6,077 nt of DNA from Actinomycetales bacterium (GTDB lineage: Bacteria > Actinomycetota > Actinomycetes > Actinomycetales > Dermabacteraceae): NCBI GenBank assembly GCA_012799425.1, contig JAAZLF010000013.1, forward strand, positions 1 to 6,077. The letters are read 5' to 3'. The notes below the pieces were generated by a model. It worked only from the letters and a program-made list of their open reading frames with translations, ran no database searches and was not told the origin of the DNA. Both the position numbers and the translations under genes were made by a program. Shown piece by piece: positions 1 to 5,696 of this stretch (its first letter is position 1; each line of letters begins with the position of its first letter).

Positions 1-660
1 GGAGGCGAGCCGCGGATCACGCAGGTCCGGATAGAACTCGTCGAGCTGCGCGGGGGTCAGCATCCCCTTGTAGACCATCACGCGGGTGGACAGGGAGGGG
101 AAGTACCCGGCGGTGGTGTGTTCGACGCGGCGGCGCAGCGCGAAGACGGCGCGCTCGAGAGCGAGTCCGTTCCGCTGTCCGGCGGCGTCGGCGACGAACA
201 CATGCACGAAGTCCGGCCGCACCGCCTCGGCGGAAGGGCCCACCAGTCCGTCCGTCACCGGGACGTCCCGCGTGCCCAGCAGGAGCAGGCCCTCCTGCTC
301 GGCGATGGTGCGGAGCGCATCCAGGACGCTGCGGCGGCCCGCGGGGTCGCGGGGCACGAAGGCGATGCCGGCGGCGTAGGCGCCGCGCGGCGGGAGGTTT
401 ATGCCGCTGACCTCCCGCAGGAACTGATCGGGCAGCTGGAGCAGGATGCCGGTGCCGTCCCCGGTCTCCTCCTCGGCGCCGACGGCGCCGCGGTGCTCGA
501 GGTTGCGCAGCGCGGTCAGGGCGTGCTCGACGATGTCGTGCCCGGGGCGGCCGCGGAGCGTGGCGATCATCGCCACGCCGCAGGAGTCGACCTCACGGGC
601 GGGGTGGTAGAGGCCCTGCGCAGCGGGGAGGGCGGAGAAACGGGTGTGCAGAGGGAGCAT
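1..660 (-). CDS. gltB: Glutamate synthase large subunit, N-terminal part (runs off window)
   Basis: This is the first 220 codons of the large (alpha) subunit of glutamate synthase, which moves the amide nitrogen of glutamine onto 2-oxoglutarate to make two glutamates in the cytoplasm. The visible part is the class II glutamine amidotransferase domain. I translated it from ATG at 660; an in-frame stop lies upstream at 703-705, so no longer form is possible. After a 26-residue leader comes DSCGVAM, where Cys27 is expected to become the N-terminal nucleophile once the propeptide is removed. LEHRGAVGAEEETGDGTGIL (about residues 52-71) and FPSLSTRVMVYKGML (near 191-205) are typical of GltB and resemble the actinobacterial protein over the whole visible length. 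The ribosome-binding site is weak: GAAGGG lies 11 nt from the ATG. The gene follows lgt after 120 bp of structured DNA. The family is about 1,500 residues long, so most of the gene, and presumably gltD, lies outside. Confidence 0.95.
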   Translation of the reverse strand, partial: MLPLHTRFSALPAAQGLYHPAREVDSCGVAMIATLRGRPGHDIVEHALTALRNLEHRGAVGAEEETGDGTGILLQLPDQFLREVSGINLPPRGAYAAGIAFVPRDPAGRRSVLDALRTIAEQEGLLLLGTRDVPVTDGLVGPSAEAVRPDFVHVFVADAAGQRNGLALERAVFALRRRVEHTTAGYFPSLSTRVMVYKGMLTPAQLDEFYPDLRDPRLAS

Positions 661-690
661 GACGCGAGGAACCCTTCGAACGGGCGGCCG

Positions 691-736
691 ATGACGTGCT
701 CGTCATCCATGACGAGCTCCCGGTACGGGGAGCTCG
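691..736 (-). promoter_or_regulatory. Three overlapping inverted repeats in the lgt-gltB gap
   Basis: Read on the plus strand, 713-721 and 728-736 form CGAGCTCCC/GGGAGCTCG with a 6-nt loop. Bases 698-717 form GCTCGTCAT-CC-ATGACGAGC. Bases 691-696 and 701-706 form ATGACG-TGCT-CGTCAT. The arms overlap, so in the minus-strand transcript the segment 701-706 could pair with either 709-714 or 691-696, and GCTCG at 713-717 belongs to both of the larger stems. No T-run follows any stem, so this is not a classic intrinsic terminator. It could be a leader or attenuator for gltB, a protein-binding operator built on CGTCAT/ATGACG, or an end-of-transcript structure for lgt. The repeats are seen directly; the function is inference. 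The rest of the 661-780 gap shows nothing else firm. Confidence 0.5.
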
Positions 737-780
737 CCGACCGTCCTGGCGATCTGCGTCGCTCAGGGTGCGCGGAGCCC

Positions 781-1710
781 CTAGGTGCCGGGGGTGGTGT
801 CCCGGTCAGTGGAGGGAGGGGTCCCGGACTTCTCGGTCTCGTCCTCGTCAGGGCCGTTGCCCGCAGTCTGCGCGGGCAGCTCGAAGGAGCCGTCGGCGGC
901 GACGACCTCTCCCCCGCGCCGCTGCTTGCGGAGCGTGAGGAGCACGAACGCGGCGATGCCGATCAGCGCGGTCACCAGCGCGATCAGGGTGTGGATGCGC
1001 ATGTCGCCGATCATCAGCACCGGCTCGCTGCGGATCGCATCGATCCAGGCGCGGCCCGTCGAGTAGATCGCCACGTATGCCCAGAAGACTCGGCCGCCCG
1101 CCCAGCGGAAGCGGTGGCTGAGGAACAGCAGCACCGCGAGCCCCGCGAGGTTCCACAGCTGCTCGTACAGGAACGTGGGATGGTAGGTGCCGGGCTCGCA
1201 GCCGCCGATGGTCATGCCGTTGGTGACGCAGGTGACGTCCCACGCCCACCAGGCGTCGAGCGGAGGTCCGTAGAGCTCCTGGTTGAACCAGTTCCCGAAG
1301 CGGCCCAGCACCTGCGCGATCAGCAGGGTGGGGCCGATGGTGTCGGCCAGTGCGGTGAAGGAGACACCCTTGAGGCGGGCCATGATCCAGACGGCGATCG
1401 CGCCGCCGACCACGCCGCCGTAGATCGCGAGACCGCCCTGCCAGATGTACAGCACGGACAGCGGGTCGCCGTCGGGGCCGAAGAACGGTTCCGGCGAGGT
1501 GAGGACGTGCCAGATGCGAGAGCCGATGATCCCGGCCACGACCGCCACGAAGACGATGTCGAACAGGGTGTCGCCGTCGCCGCCGCGCTTCTCCCACCGC
1601 TTGGTCGCCCACCACAGCGCCACACCGATCCCGGCGAGGATGCACAGGGCGTAGAAGTGGATCGTGAGGGGCCCGAGGGAGATCGCGGAGATGGGCGAGC
1701 TGGGGATCAT
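781..1710 (-). CDS. lgt: Prolipoprotein diacylglyceryl transferase
   Basis: Lgt transfers diacylglycerol from phosphatidylglycerol to the lipobox cysteine of prolipoproteins at the cytoplasmic membrane, the first step of lipoprotein maturation. The 309-residue protein has the usual chain of hydrophobic helices (about 13-35, 50-70, 88-111, 118-135, 180-198, 207-225, 240-260). The signature GRFGNWFNQELYG at 136-148 supplies Arg137, Asn140 and Glu145, matching E. coli Arg143, Asn146 and Glu151. Arg227 in IRSEP likely matches Arg239. The HGG-type segment reads AIYGG (residues 95-99), with Tyr where E. coli has His103. A charged, acidic tail of about 45 residues (265-309) follows the last helix. 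Start ATG at 1710 has AGGAG 8 nt upstream, overlapping GAGGA at 4 nt. The gene follows trpA after 30 bp with no terminator visible, so it is probably co-transcribed with the trp genes; the trpA-lgt order is common in actinobacteria. Confidence 0.97.
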   Translation of the reverse strand: MIPSSPISAISLGPLTIHFYALCILAGIGVALWWATKRWEKRGGDGDTLFDIVFVAVVAGIIGSRIWHVLTSPEPFFGPDGDPLSVLYIWQGGLAIYGGVVGGAIAVWIMARLKGVSFTALADTIGPTLLIAQVLGRFGNWFNQELYGPPLDAWWAWDVTCVTNGMTIGGCEPGTYHPTFLYEQLWNLAGLAVLLFLSHRFRWAGGRVFWAYVAIYSTGRAWIDAIRSEPVLMIGDMRIHTLIALVTALIGIAAFVLLTLRKQRRGGEVVAADGSFELPAQTAGNGPDEDETEKSGTPPSTDRDTTPGT

Positions 1711-1740
1711 CGCGTCCTCTCCTGTTCTGGTGTCATCGTC

Positions 1741-2568
1741 TCAGGCGCGGGCGCGCTCGACGCCGCTGCGGAGATCATCGGCCACTGCGGCCAGGGCGCG
1801 GCGGGCGCCGGCGGCGTCGCCCTGGTTCTCGAGCAGGGCCCGCACGAAGGCGGAGCCGACGATCACTCCATCAGCGTACGCCCCGACCTGCGAGGCCTGT
1901 TCACCGTTCGAGACGCCCAGTCCCACGCAGACGTTCTTCGCGCCGGCGGCGCGCGTGCGCTCGACCAGCCCCTCCGTGGCTGCGGAGACGCTCGCGCGGG
2001 TGCCTGTGACACCCATGGTGCTCGCCGCGTACACGAAGCCGCGGGTATGGGAGACGACGTGCTCGAGACGGTCGCGAGGAGAGCTCGGAGCGACCAGGAA
2101 GACGCGGTCCACGCCGTGCTCCTCGCTCGCCGCGATCCAGTCGGCGCCCTCATCGGGGATCAGGTCCGGAGTGATCACGCCGGCGCCGCCGGCGGCCGCA
2201 AGGTCGCGGGCGAAGGCGCCAGGTCCGTAGGCGAGGATCGGGTTGAAGTAGCTCATCACCAGGATCGCGGCGCCACGGCCGGAAAGGGCCTCGACGGCCC
2301 CGAGCACGTGGCGGGTGCGGGTGCCGCTCTCGAGGGCGGCCGCGGCGGCTTCCTGGATCACCGCGCCGTCCATGACCGGGTCGGAGTACGGCAGGCCCAG
2401 CTCGATCATGTCGGCGCCGTGATCGATGAGGATCCGCGCGGCCTCGATCGAGCGATCGAGGTCCGGGTAGCCGACAGGCAGGTAGCCGATCAGTGCGGCG
2501 CGGTTCTCCGCCCGGGCCCGGTCCAGGACGTCGTCGGCGCGCAGCCGGGGGGTGTCTGCGGTCGTCAT
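1741..2568 (-). CDS. trpA: Tryptophan synthase alpha chain
   Basis: TrpA cleaves indole-3-glycerol phosphate to indole and glyceraldehyde 3-phosphate, and passes indole through a tunnel to TrpB. It is a cytoplasmic TIM barrel, and the 275 residues fit the family. [13 protein letters not shown] holds Glu56 and Asp67, which have the same 11-residue spacing as the catalytic Glu49 and Asp60 of the Salmonella enzyme. Tyr180 in FVYAAS corresponds to Tyr175, GVTG is at 186-189, and the phosphate-binding VGSA is at 237-240. After DG the sequence is AVIQ rather than the PxIQ I would expect in many homologues, a minor change. The ATG at 2568 overlaps the trpB stop as ATGA, and GAGGAG lies 5 nt upstream, inside the trpB tail. 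This arrangement suggests translational coupling, which would keep alpha and beta chains in equal amounts. Confidence 0.98.
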   Translation of the reverse strand: MTTADTPRLRADDVLDRARAENRAALIGYLPVGYPDLDRSIEAARILIDHGADMIELGLPYSDPVMDGAVIQEAAAAALESGTRTRHVLGAVEALSGRGAAILVMSYFNPILAYGPGAFARDLAAAGGAGVITPDLIPDEGADWIAASEEHGVDRVFLVAPSSPRDRLEHVVSHTRGFVYAASTMGVTGTRASVSAATEGLVERTRAAGAKNVCVGLGVSNGEQASQVGAYADGVIVGSAFVRALLENQGDAAGARRALAAVADDLRSGVERARA

Positions 2569-3908
2569 CGGGACTCCTCTGACTGCTCGGACTGGTCGGA
2601 CTGGTCGGGAGAGGCCGCGCGCGCCGCGGCGCGCAGAGCGGTCAGGTCGGAGCGTGCAGGTTCATCGCCCACCAGGCCGAACCACCTCGAGGCGGTGTCG
2701 ACGTCCTTGTCCCCGCGGCCGGAGAGGCTCACCAGGATCACGGCGTCCTCCCCCAGCTCACGGCCAAGCGCGAGCGCCCCGGCGAGGGCGTGCGCGGACT
2801 CGATGGCCGGCATGATGCCCTCGGTCATCGACAGCAGCGCGAAGGCCTCCATGGCGGGAGCGTCGTCGATGGCGCGGTACTCGGCGCGGCCGATGTCCGC
2901 GAGCCAGGCGTGCTCGGGGCCGACGCTGGGGTAGTCCAGGCCTGCGGAGACGGAGTGGGACGGGATCGTCTGGCCGTCCTCGTCCTGCATCACGAAGCTG
3001 CGTGCGCCGTGGAGCACCCCGGCGGTGCCGCCCGTGATGGTCGCGGAGTGGCGACCCGAGGAGACTCCGTCGCCTCCGGCCTCGCAGCCGACCAGGCGCA
3101 CCGGCGGGTCGGTGTCGTCGAGGAAGGCGTGGAAGATGCCCATCGCATTGGACCCGCCGCCCACGCAGGCGACGACCGCGTCGGGGAGGCGCCCCACCCG
3201 CTCGAGGGTCTGGGCCCGCGCCTCTTCGCCGATGATCCGGTGGAAGTCGCGGACCATCGCCGGGAACGGGTGCGGCCCGGCCACGGTGCCCAGCAGGTAG
3301 TGGGTGGTGTCGACGTTGGCGACCCAGTCCCTGAACGCCTCGTTGATGGCGTCCTTGAGGGTGCGGGAGCCCTGCTGGACGGCCACGACGTCCGCCCCGA
3401 GCAGTCGCATGCGGGCGACGTTCAGCGCCTGGCGCTCGGTGTCCTCGCCGCCCATGTAGATCGTGCAGTCCAGGCCGAACAGGGCCGCGGCGGTCGCGGT
3501 GGCGACGCCGTGCTGGCCGGCACCGGTCTCGGCGATCACGCGGGTCTTGCCCATGCGCTTGGTCAGCAGCGCCTGGCCGAGCACGTTGTTGATCTTGTGG
3601 CTGCCGGTGTGGTTCAGGTCCTCGCGCTTGAGCAGGATGCGGGCACCGCCGGCGAGCTCCGAGAAGCGCGGGGCCTCGGACAGCAGCGAGGGACGGCCCG
3701 TGTACTCGGCGGCCAGGCGCCGCAGCTCGGCGATGAAGTCGGGGTCGACGATCGCCTTCTCGTACATCTCGGTGAGCTCATCGAGGGCGGGCACGAGCGC
3801 CTCGGGCAGGAACCGGCCCCCGAAGTCACCGAAGTAGGGGCCCTCCTCGGAGCGCAGCTCCGAGGTGGGGCTGGTCAGATCGGGCAGGATGCGCTCTGAG
3901 CTGTTCAT
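2565..3908 (-). CDS. trpB: Tryptophan synthase beta chain
   Basis: TrpB is the PLP-dependent subunit that joins indole to serine to give tryptophan, in an alpha2-beta2 complex with TrpA. The 447-residue protein starts with the usual [12 protein letters not shown] (25-36). Lys105 in GSHKINN is the PLP-binding lysine, and Glu127 in ETGAGQHG lies 22 residues later, as Glu109 lies after Lys87 in Salmonella. GGGSNA (250-255) holds the cofactor phosphate, and SGRGDKD (396-402) is the C-terminal PLP-site motif. This is the TrpB1 type that partners TrpA. The family is usually about 400 residues, and the excess is mostly a C-terminal tail after [11 protein letters not shown], ending in a Gln/Ser/acidic repeat. 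ATG at 3908 overlaps the trpC stop as ATGA, with AAGGAG 7 nt upstream. Confidence 0.98.
   Translation of the reverse strand: MNSSERILPDLTSPTSELRSEEGPYFGDFGGRFLPEALVPALDELTEMYEKAIVDPDFIAELRRLAAEYTGRPSLLSEAPRFSELAGGARILLKREDLNHTGSHKINNVLGQALLTKRMGKTRVIAETGAGQHGVATATAAALFGLDCTIYMGGEDTERQALNVARMRLLGADVVAVQQGSRTLKDAINEAFRDWVANVDTTHYLLGTVAGPHPFPAMVRDFHRIIGEEARAQTLERVGRLPDAVVACVGGGSNAMGIFHAFLDDTDPPVRLVGCEAGGDGVSSGRHSATITGGTAGVLHGARSFVMQDEDGQTIPSHSVSAGLDYPSVGPEHAWLADIGRAEYRAIDDAPAMEAFALLSMTEGIMPAIESAHALAGALALGRELGEDAVILVSLSGRGDKDVDTASRWFGLVGDEPARSDLTALRAAARAASPDQSDQSEQSEESR
2571..2606 (-). repeat. Four degenerate 9-bp tandem units in the 3' end of trpB
   Basis: On the plus strand the units are GGACTCCTC, TGACTGCTC, GGACTGGTC and GGACTGGTC, the last two identical. 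They keep the trpB frame and encode repeats of the type [12 protein letters not shown] at the extreme C-terminus. The last unit before the stop also supplies the GAGGAG ribosome-binding site of trpA (2574-2579). A unit gained or lost would change the tail by three residues without a frameshift. Confidence 0.8.
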
Positions 3909-4738
3909 GCCTGAGCTCCTTCGGGGACGGGGCGGCCGCGGCGCGCGACCTGGCGGTACGAGGCGGCTTCGGCGGCGGGATCGCCGGAGGTCACCAATGC
4001 CTCGCCGACCAGCACGGCGTCGGCGCCCGCAGCGGCGTACTCCTCGACGTCGGCGCGCGTGGCCACCGCCGATTCGCCGATCGCGAGCGGTCCGGCGGGG
4101 ATCCTGCGCAGCAGCGCGGTCGCGCGGCCCAGATCCACCGTGAGGTCCTTGAGGTTGCGGGCGTTGACCCCGATGATGTCCGCCTCGAGGGCGAGCGCGC
4201 GTTCGAGCTCCTCCTCGGTGTGGGTCTCCACCAGTGCCTGCATGCCGAGATCGGCGGCGAGGTCGTACAGGTCCCGCAGCTGCGCATCATCGAGCGCGGC
4301 GACGATCAGCAGGATGAGATCTGCGCCGTGCGCACGCGCCTCGAACACCTGGTAGGGCTCGACCATGAAGTCCTTGCGCAGCACCGGGACGCCGACCCGG
4401 GCGCGCACCGCGTCGAGATCGGCCAGAGTGCCCCGGAAACGTCGCTGCTCGGTCAGGACGCTGATCGCGGAGGCGCCGGCCCCGGCGTAGGTCGCGGCGA
4501 GCTCGGCCGGCTCAGGGATCTCCGCCAGCGCCCCCTTGGAGGGGCTGGAGCGCTTGACCTCGGAGATCAGGCCCATGGTGCTGCCGTCGCCGACGATGCC
4601 GGCCCGTGCGTCCAGGGCGGGTGCCGCGGCGCGGGCGAGACGCTCGATCTCGGCGTCGGGCACGGCGGTTCGGCGGGGTGCCAGGTCCTCGCGAACTCCG
4701 GCGATGATCTCGTCGAGCACGGTTCCGGTGATGGTCAC
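3905..4738 (-). CDS. trpC: Indole-3-glycerol phosphate synthase
   Basis: TrpC closes the ring of 1-(2-carboxyphenylamino)-1-deoxyribulose 5-phosphate to indole-3-glycerol phosphate, releasing CO2 and water, just before the TrpAB steps. It is a single-domain TIM barrel of 277 residues, not fused to TrpF. The active-site set is complete: Glu60 and Lys62 in [12 protein letters not shown], Lys122 in LRKDFM, Glu171 in VETHT, Asn192 in GVNARNL, and Glu222-Ser223 in [14 protein letters not shown] (242-249) is the terminal phosphate-binding strand. The start is GTG at 4738, chosen because a full AGGAGG (4744-4749 on the plus strand) sits 5 nt upstream and [12 protein letters not shown] is a normal TrpC beginning. 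The stop overlaps the trpB start. The DUF2752 gene lies 67 bp upstream on the same strand. As no trpF is seen nearby, a bifunctional PriA encoded elsewhere probably makes its substrate, as is usual in actinobacteria. Confidence 0.98.
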   Translation of the reverse strand: MTITGTVLDEIIAGVREDLAPRRTAVPDAEIERLARAAAPALDARAGIVGDGSTMGLISEVKRSSPSKGALAEIPEPAELAATYAGAGASAISVLTEQRRFRGTLADLDAVRARVGVPVLRKDFMVEPYQVFEARAHGADLILLIVAALDDAQLRDLYDLAADLGMQALVETHTEEELERALALEADIIGVNARNLKDLTVDLGRATALLRRIPAGPLAIGESAVATRADVEEYAAAGADAVLVGEALVTSGDPAAEAASYRQVARRGRPVPEGAQA

Positions 4739-4767
4739 GCAAGCCTCCTGCAGCAGGTCGGAGCGGG

Positions 4768-4786
4768 GGCGGCACGACGGGCCGCC
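4768..4786 (-). promoter_or_regulatory. Small GC-rich hairpin in the trpC leader
   Basis: GGCGGC and GCCGCC are separated by 7 nt in the 67-bp gap between the DUF2752 gene and trpC. No T-run follows, and no tryptophan codons are clustered in the gap, so it is neither a clear terminator nor a trp leader-peptide attenuator. In DNA this rich in G and C such a stem can arise by chance, so a role in slowing transcription or setting trpC translation is only a possibility. Confidence 0.2.
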
Positions 4787-4805
4787 GGGGACGTCGGGAT
4801 GCGGT

Positions 4806-5273
4806 TCAGCCGCCGACGTAGGAGATCGGGGCGAGGAACCAGAATGCCGGCAGGTTCCGCAGCACGGTGTACAGCACTGCGACGGCCACCAGTGCCAGCA
4901 GCACAGCGCGCGAGGGCATGAGATCCGTGGCCAGGCCGCGGGCGCGGCGCACGGCCCAGGTGACCAGACCGGTGGCGATCAGGGGGATCGCGACCGTCAC
5001 CAGCGCGTTGTTCCTCAGCGCCAGCAGCAGATCGCCCGTCAGCAATGCATGCACCGAGCGGATCGCACCGCAACCGGGGCATTCGATCCCGGTGAGATGG
5101 TTGAGGATGCACAGCGGGATATGCGTGCGGAACGGGTCGAAGACCAGCTGCACGCCGATGGCGAGGGCGAGACCGCCGGCACCGATCGCGACCGGGAGGA
5201 GGACCCGTCGGGGGCCGCGGGCGGGAGCGTCGGGCACGGCGCCGCCGTGTCGCTCCCGCGCCGCCGCGGTCAC
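4806..5273 (-). CDS. DUF2752 family membrane protein
   Basis: This 155-residue membrane protein belongs to the DUF2752 family, whose biochemical role is unknown to me. Its signature is the cysteine motif: Cys55, then LTGIECPGCGAIRS, giving Cys65 and Cys68 in CPGCG, with Arg72 three residues after Gly69. Hydrophobic helices lie at about 24-46, 86-107 and 122-143, with a short hydrophobic end FWFLAPISYVGG. The clustered cysteines could bind a metal or form a redox pair, but that is inference. I chose GTG at 5273, which forms a GTGA overlap with the stop of the gene before it; the frame is open further upstream to an ATG at 5441, but that part is arginine-rich out-of-frame sequence of the neighbour. 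No good ribosome-binding site precedes the GTG, which fits translational coupling. Placement directly ahead of trpC suggests co-expression with tryptophan synthesis. Confidence 0.88.
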   Translation of the reverse strand: MTAAARERHGGAVPDAPARGPRRVLLPVAIGAGGLALAIGVQLVFDPFRTHIPLCILNHLTGIECPGCGAIRSVHALLTGDLLLALRNNALVTVAIPLIATGLVTWAVRRARGLATDLMPSRAVLLALVAVAVLYTVLRNLPAFWFLAPISYVGG

Positions 5274-5584
5274 CTGGCGTCGGCCTCGGCAGGCCGCTCG
5301 GAGCGCGCGTTGTGGTCGGCGCTGCCCTCGGCGGTCCGGGCGGCGGGCCCGACACCGTATTCGCGGGGCTGGCCGAGGCCGGCGAGCGAGAGCACGATCC
5401 CGACCACGAGCGACACCACGATGATCCCGGCACCGATCCACATGAGGATGTCCATGTCCGCGAGGATCATGCCTGCGGCGATCGGGACGGAACCGGCGAC
5501 GATGCCGAGGTTCATGGCCCAGGCCGCGATGGTCTTGCCCTCATTGTGATGCGGGGGCGGCGGCACAGCGTAGGTCTTCGGCAT
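5270..5584 (-). CDS. Small two-helix membrane protein, divergent HGxxPAAW family
   Basis: This 104-residue protein resembles the HGxxPAAW family (DUF6704), short membrane proteins often found in actinobacterial trp operons and of unknown function. The segment EGKTIAAW (15-22) lines up with the HGxxPAAW signature but has Glu for His and Ile for Pro. Two hydrophobic helices follow, at about 22-42 and 46-70, the second ending in LAGLGQP, typical of the family. The tail (73-104) is hydrophilic and Arg/Glu-rich. The N-terminus contains a PPPP-HH run. The frame stays open to the right edge, but ATG at 5584 is preferred because GGAG stands 7 nt upstream and the upstream sequence looks non-coding. 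Its stop overlaps the GTG of the DUF2752 gene. Family assignment rests on helix layout, the partial motif and gene position, so it is fairly but not fully secure. Confidence 0.85.
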   Translation of the reverse strand: MPKTYAVPPPPHHNEGKTIAAWAMNLGIVAGSVPIAAGMILADMDILMWIGAGIIVVSLVVGIVLSLAGLGQPREYGVGPAARTAEGSADHNARSERPAEADAR

Positions 5585-5617
5585 GATCCTTCTCCAGTCA
5601 GGGTCCCTGTCGACGCC

Positions 5618-5623
5618 ATTGTG
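5618..5623 (-). promoter_or_regulatory. Candidate -10 box ahead of the HGxxPAAW-like gene
   Basis: In the 112-bp gap the minus strand reads GTGGCACAATGGCG, where CACAAT is the most -10-like hexamer, 34 nt before the ATG at 5584. It sits in one of the few less GC-rich spots of the window. No convincing -35 hexamer lies 16-18 nt upstream. If real, this promoter would drive the small membrane genes, trpC, trpB, trpA and lgt independently of upstream trpE. Confidence 0.3.
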
Positions 5624-5646
5624 CCACGTCATCACCGGACACAGGG

Positions 5647-5680
5647 CTCGGGTCCACGGCGTGGCGGCACGGTCCCCGAG
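5647..5680 (-). terminator. Weak GC-rich inverted repeat after the Trp-associated membrane gene
   Basis: CTCGGG (5647-5652) and CCCGAG (5675-5680) can pair around a 22-nt GC-rich interior that can itself fold into small stems. The repeat begins 16 nt after the stop codon of the upstream gene. No T-run follows it on the minus strand, so it could be a poor terminator, a pause site or chance. Confidence 0.25.
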
Positions 5681-5696
5681 AACCGGGTGAGCAGCA

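Noticed and set aside
118..2934. A 938-codon open frame on the plus strand crossing gltB, lgt, trpA and trpB
   Set aside because: It lies antisense to four well-identified genes. Its product is rich in Arg, Gly, Ala, Asp and His without any domain, as expected of the opposite strand of GC-rich codons where stops are rare.
2790..3899. A 369-codon plus-strand open frame opposite trpB
   Set aside because: It is the antisense shadow of trpB: low-complexity composition, no recognisable motif, and full overlap with a complete, catalytically intact gene.
4739..4805. A tryptophan leader-peptide attenuator ahead of trpC
   Set aside because: The gap has no short frame with clustered tryptophan codons and no terminator with a T-run.
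5274..5441. Longer form of the DUF2752 protein starting at ATG 5441 (211 residues)
   Set aside because: The added 56 residues are an arginine-rich out-of-frame reading of the HGxxPAAW-like gene. The GTG at 5273 gives the usual short overlap and family length.
4536..5549. Plus-strand open frame opposite the trpC start, DUF2752 and HGxxPAAW-like genes
   Set aside because: It crosses several genes on the other strand, is Arg/Pro/Ala-rich and has no domain; explained by base composition.
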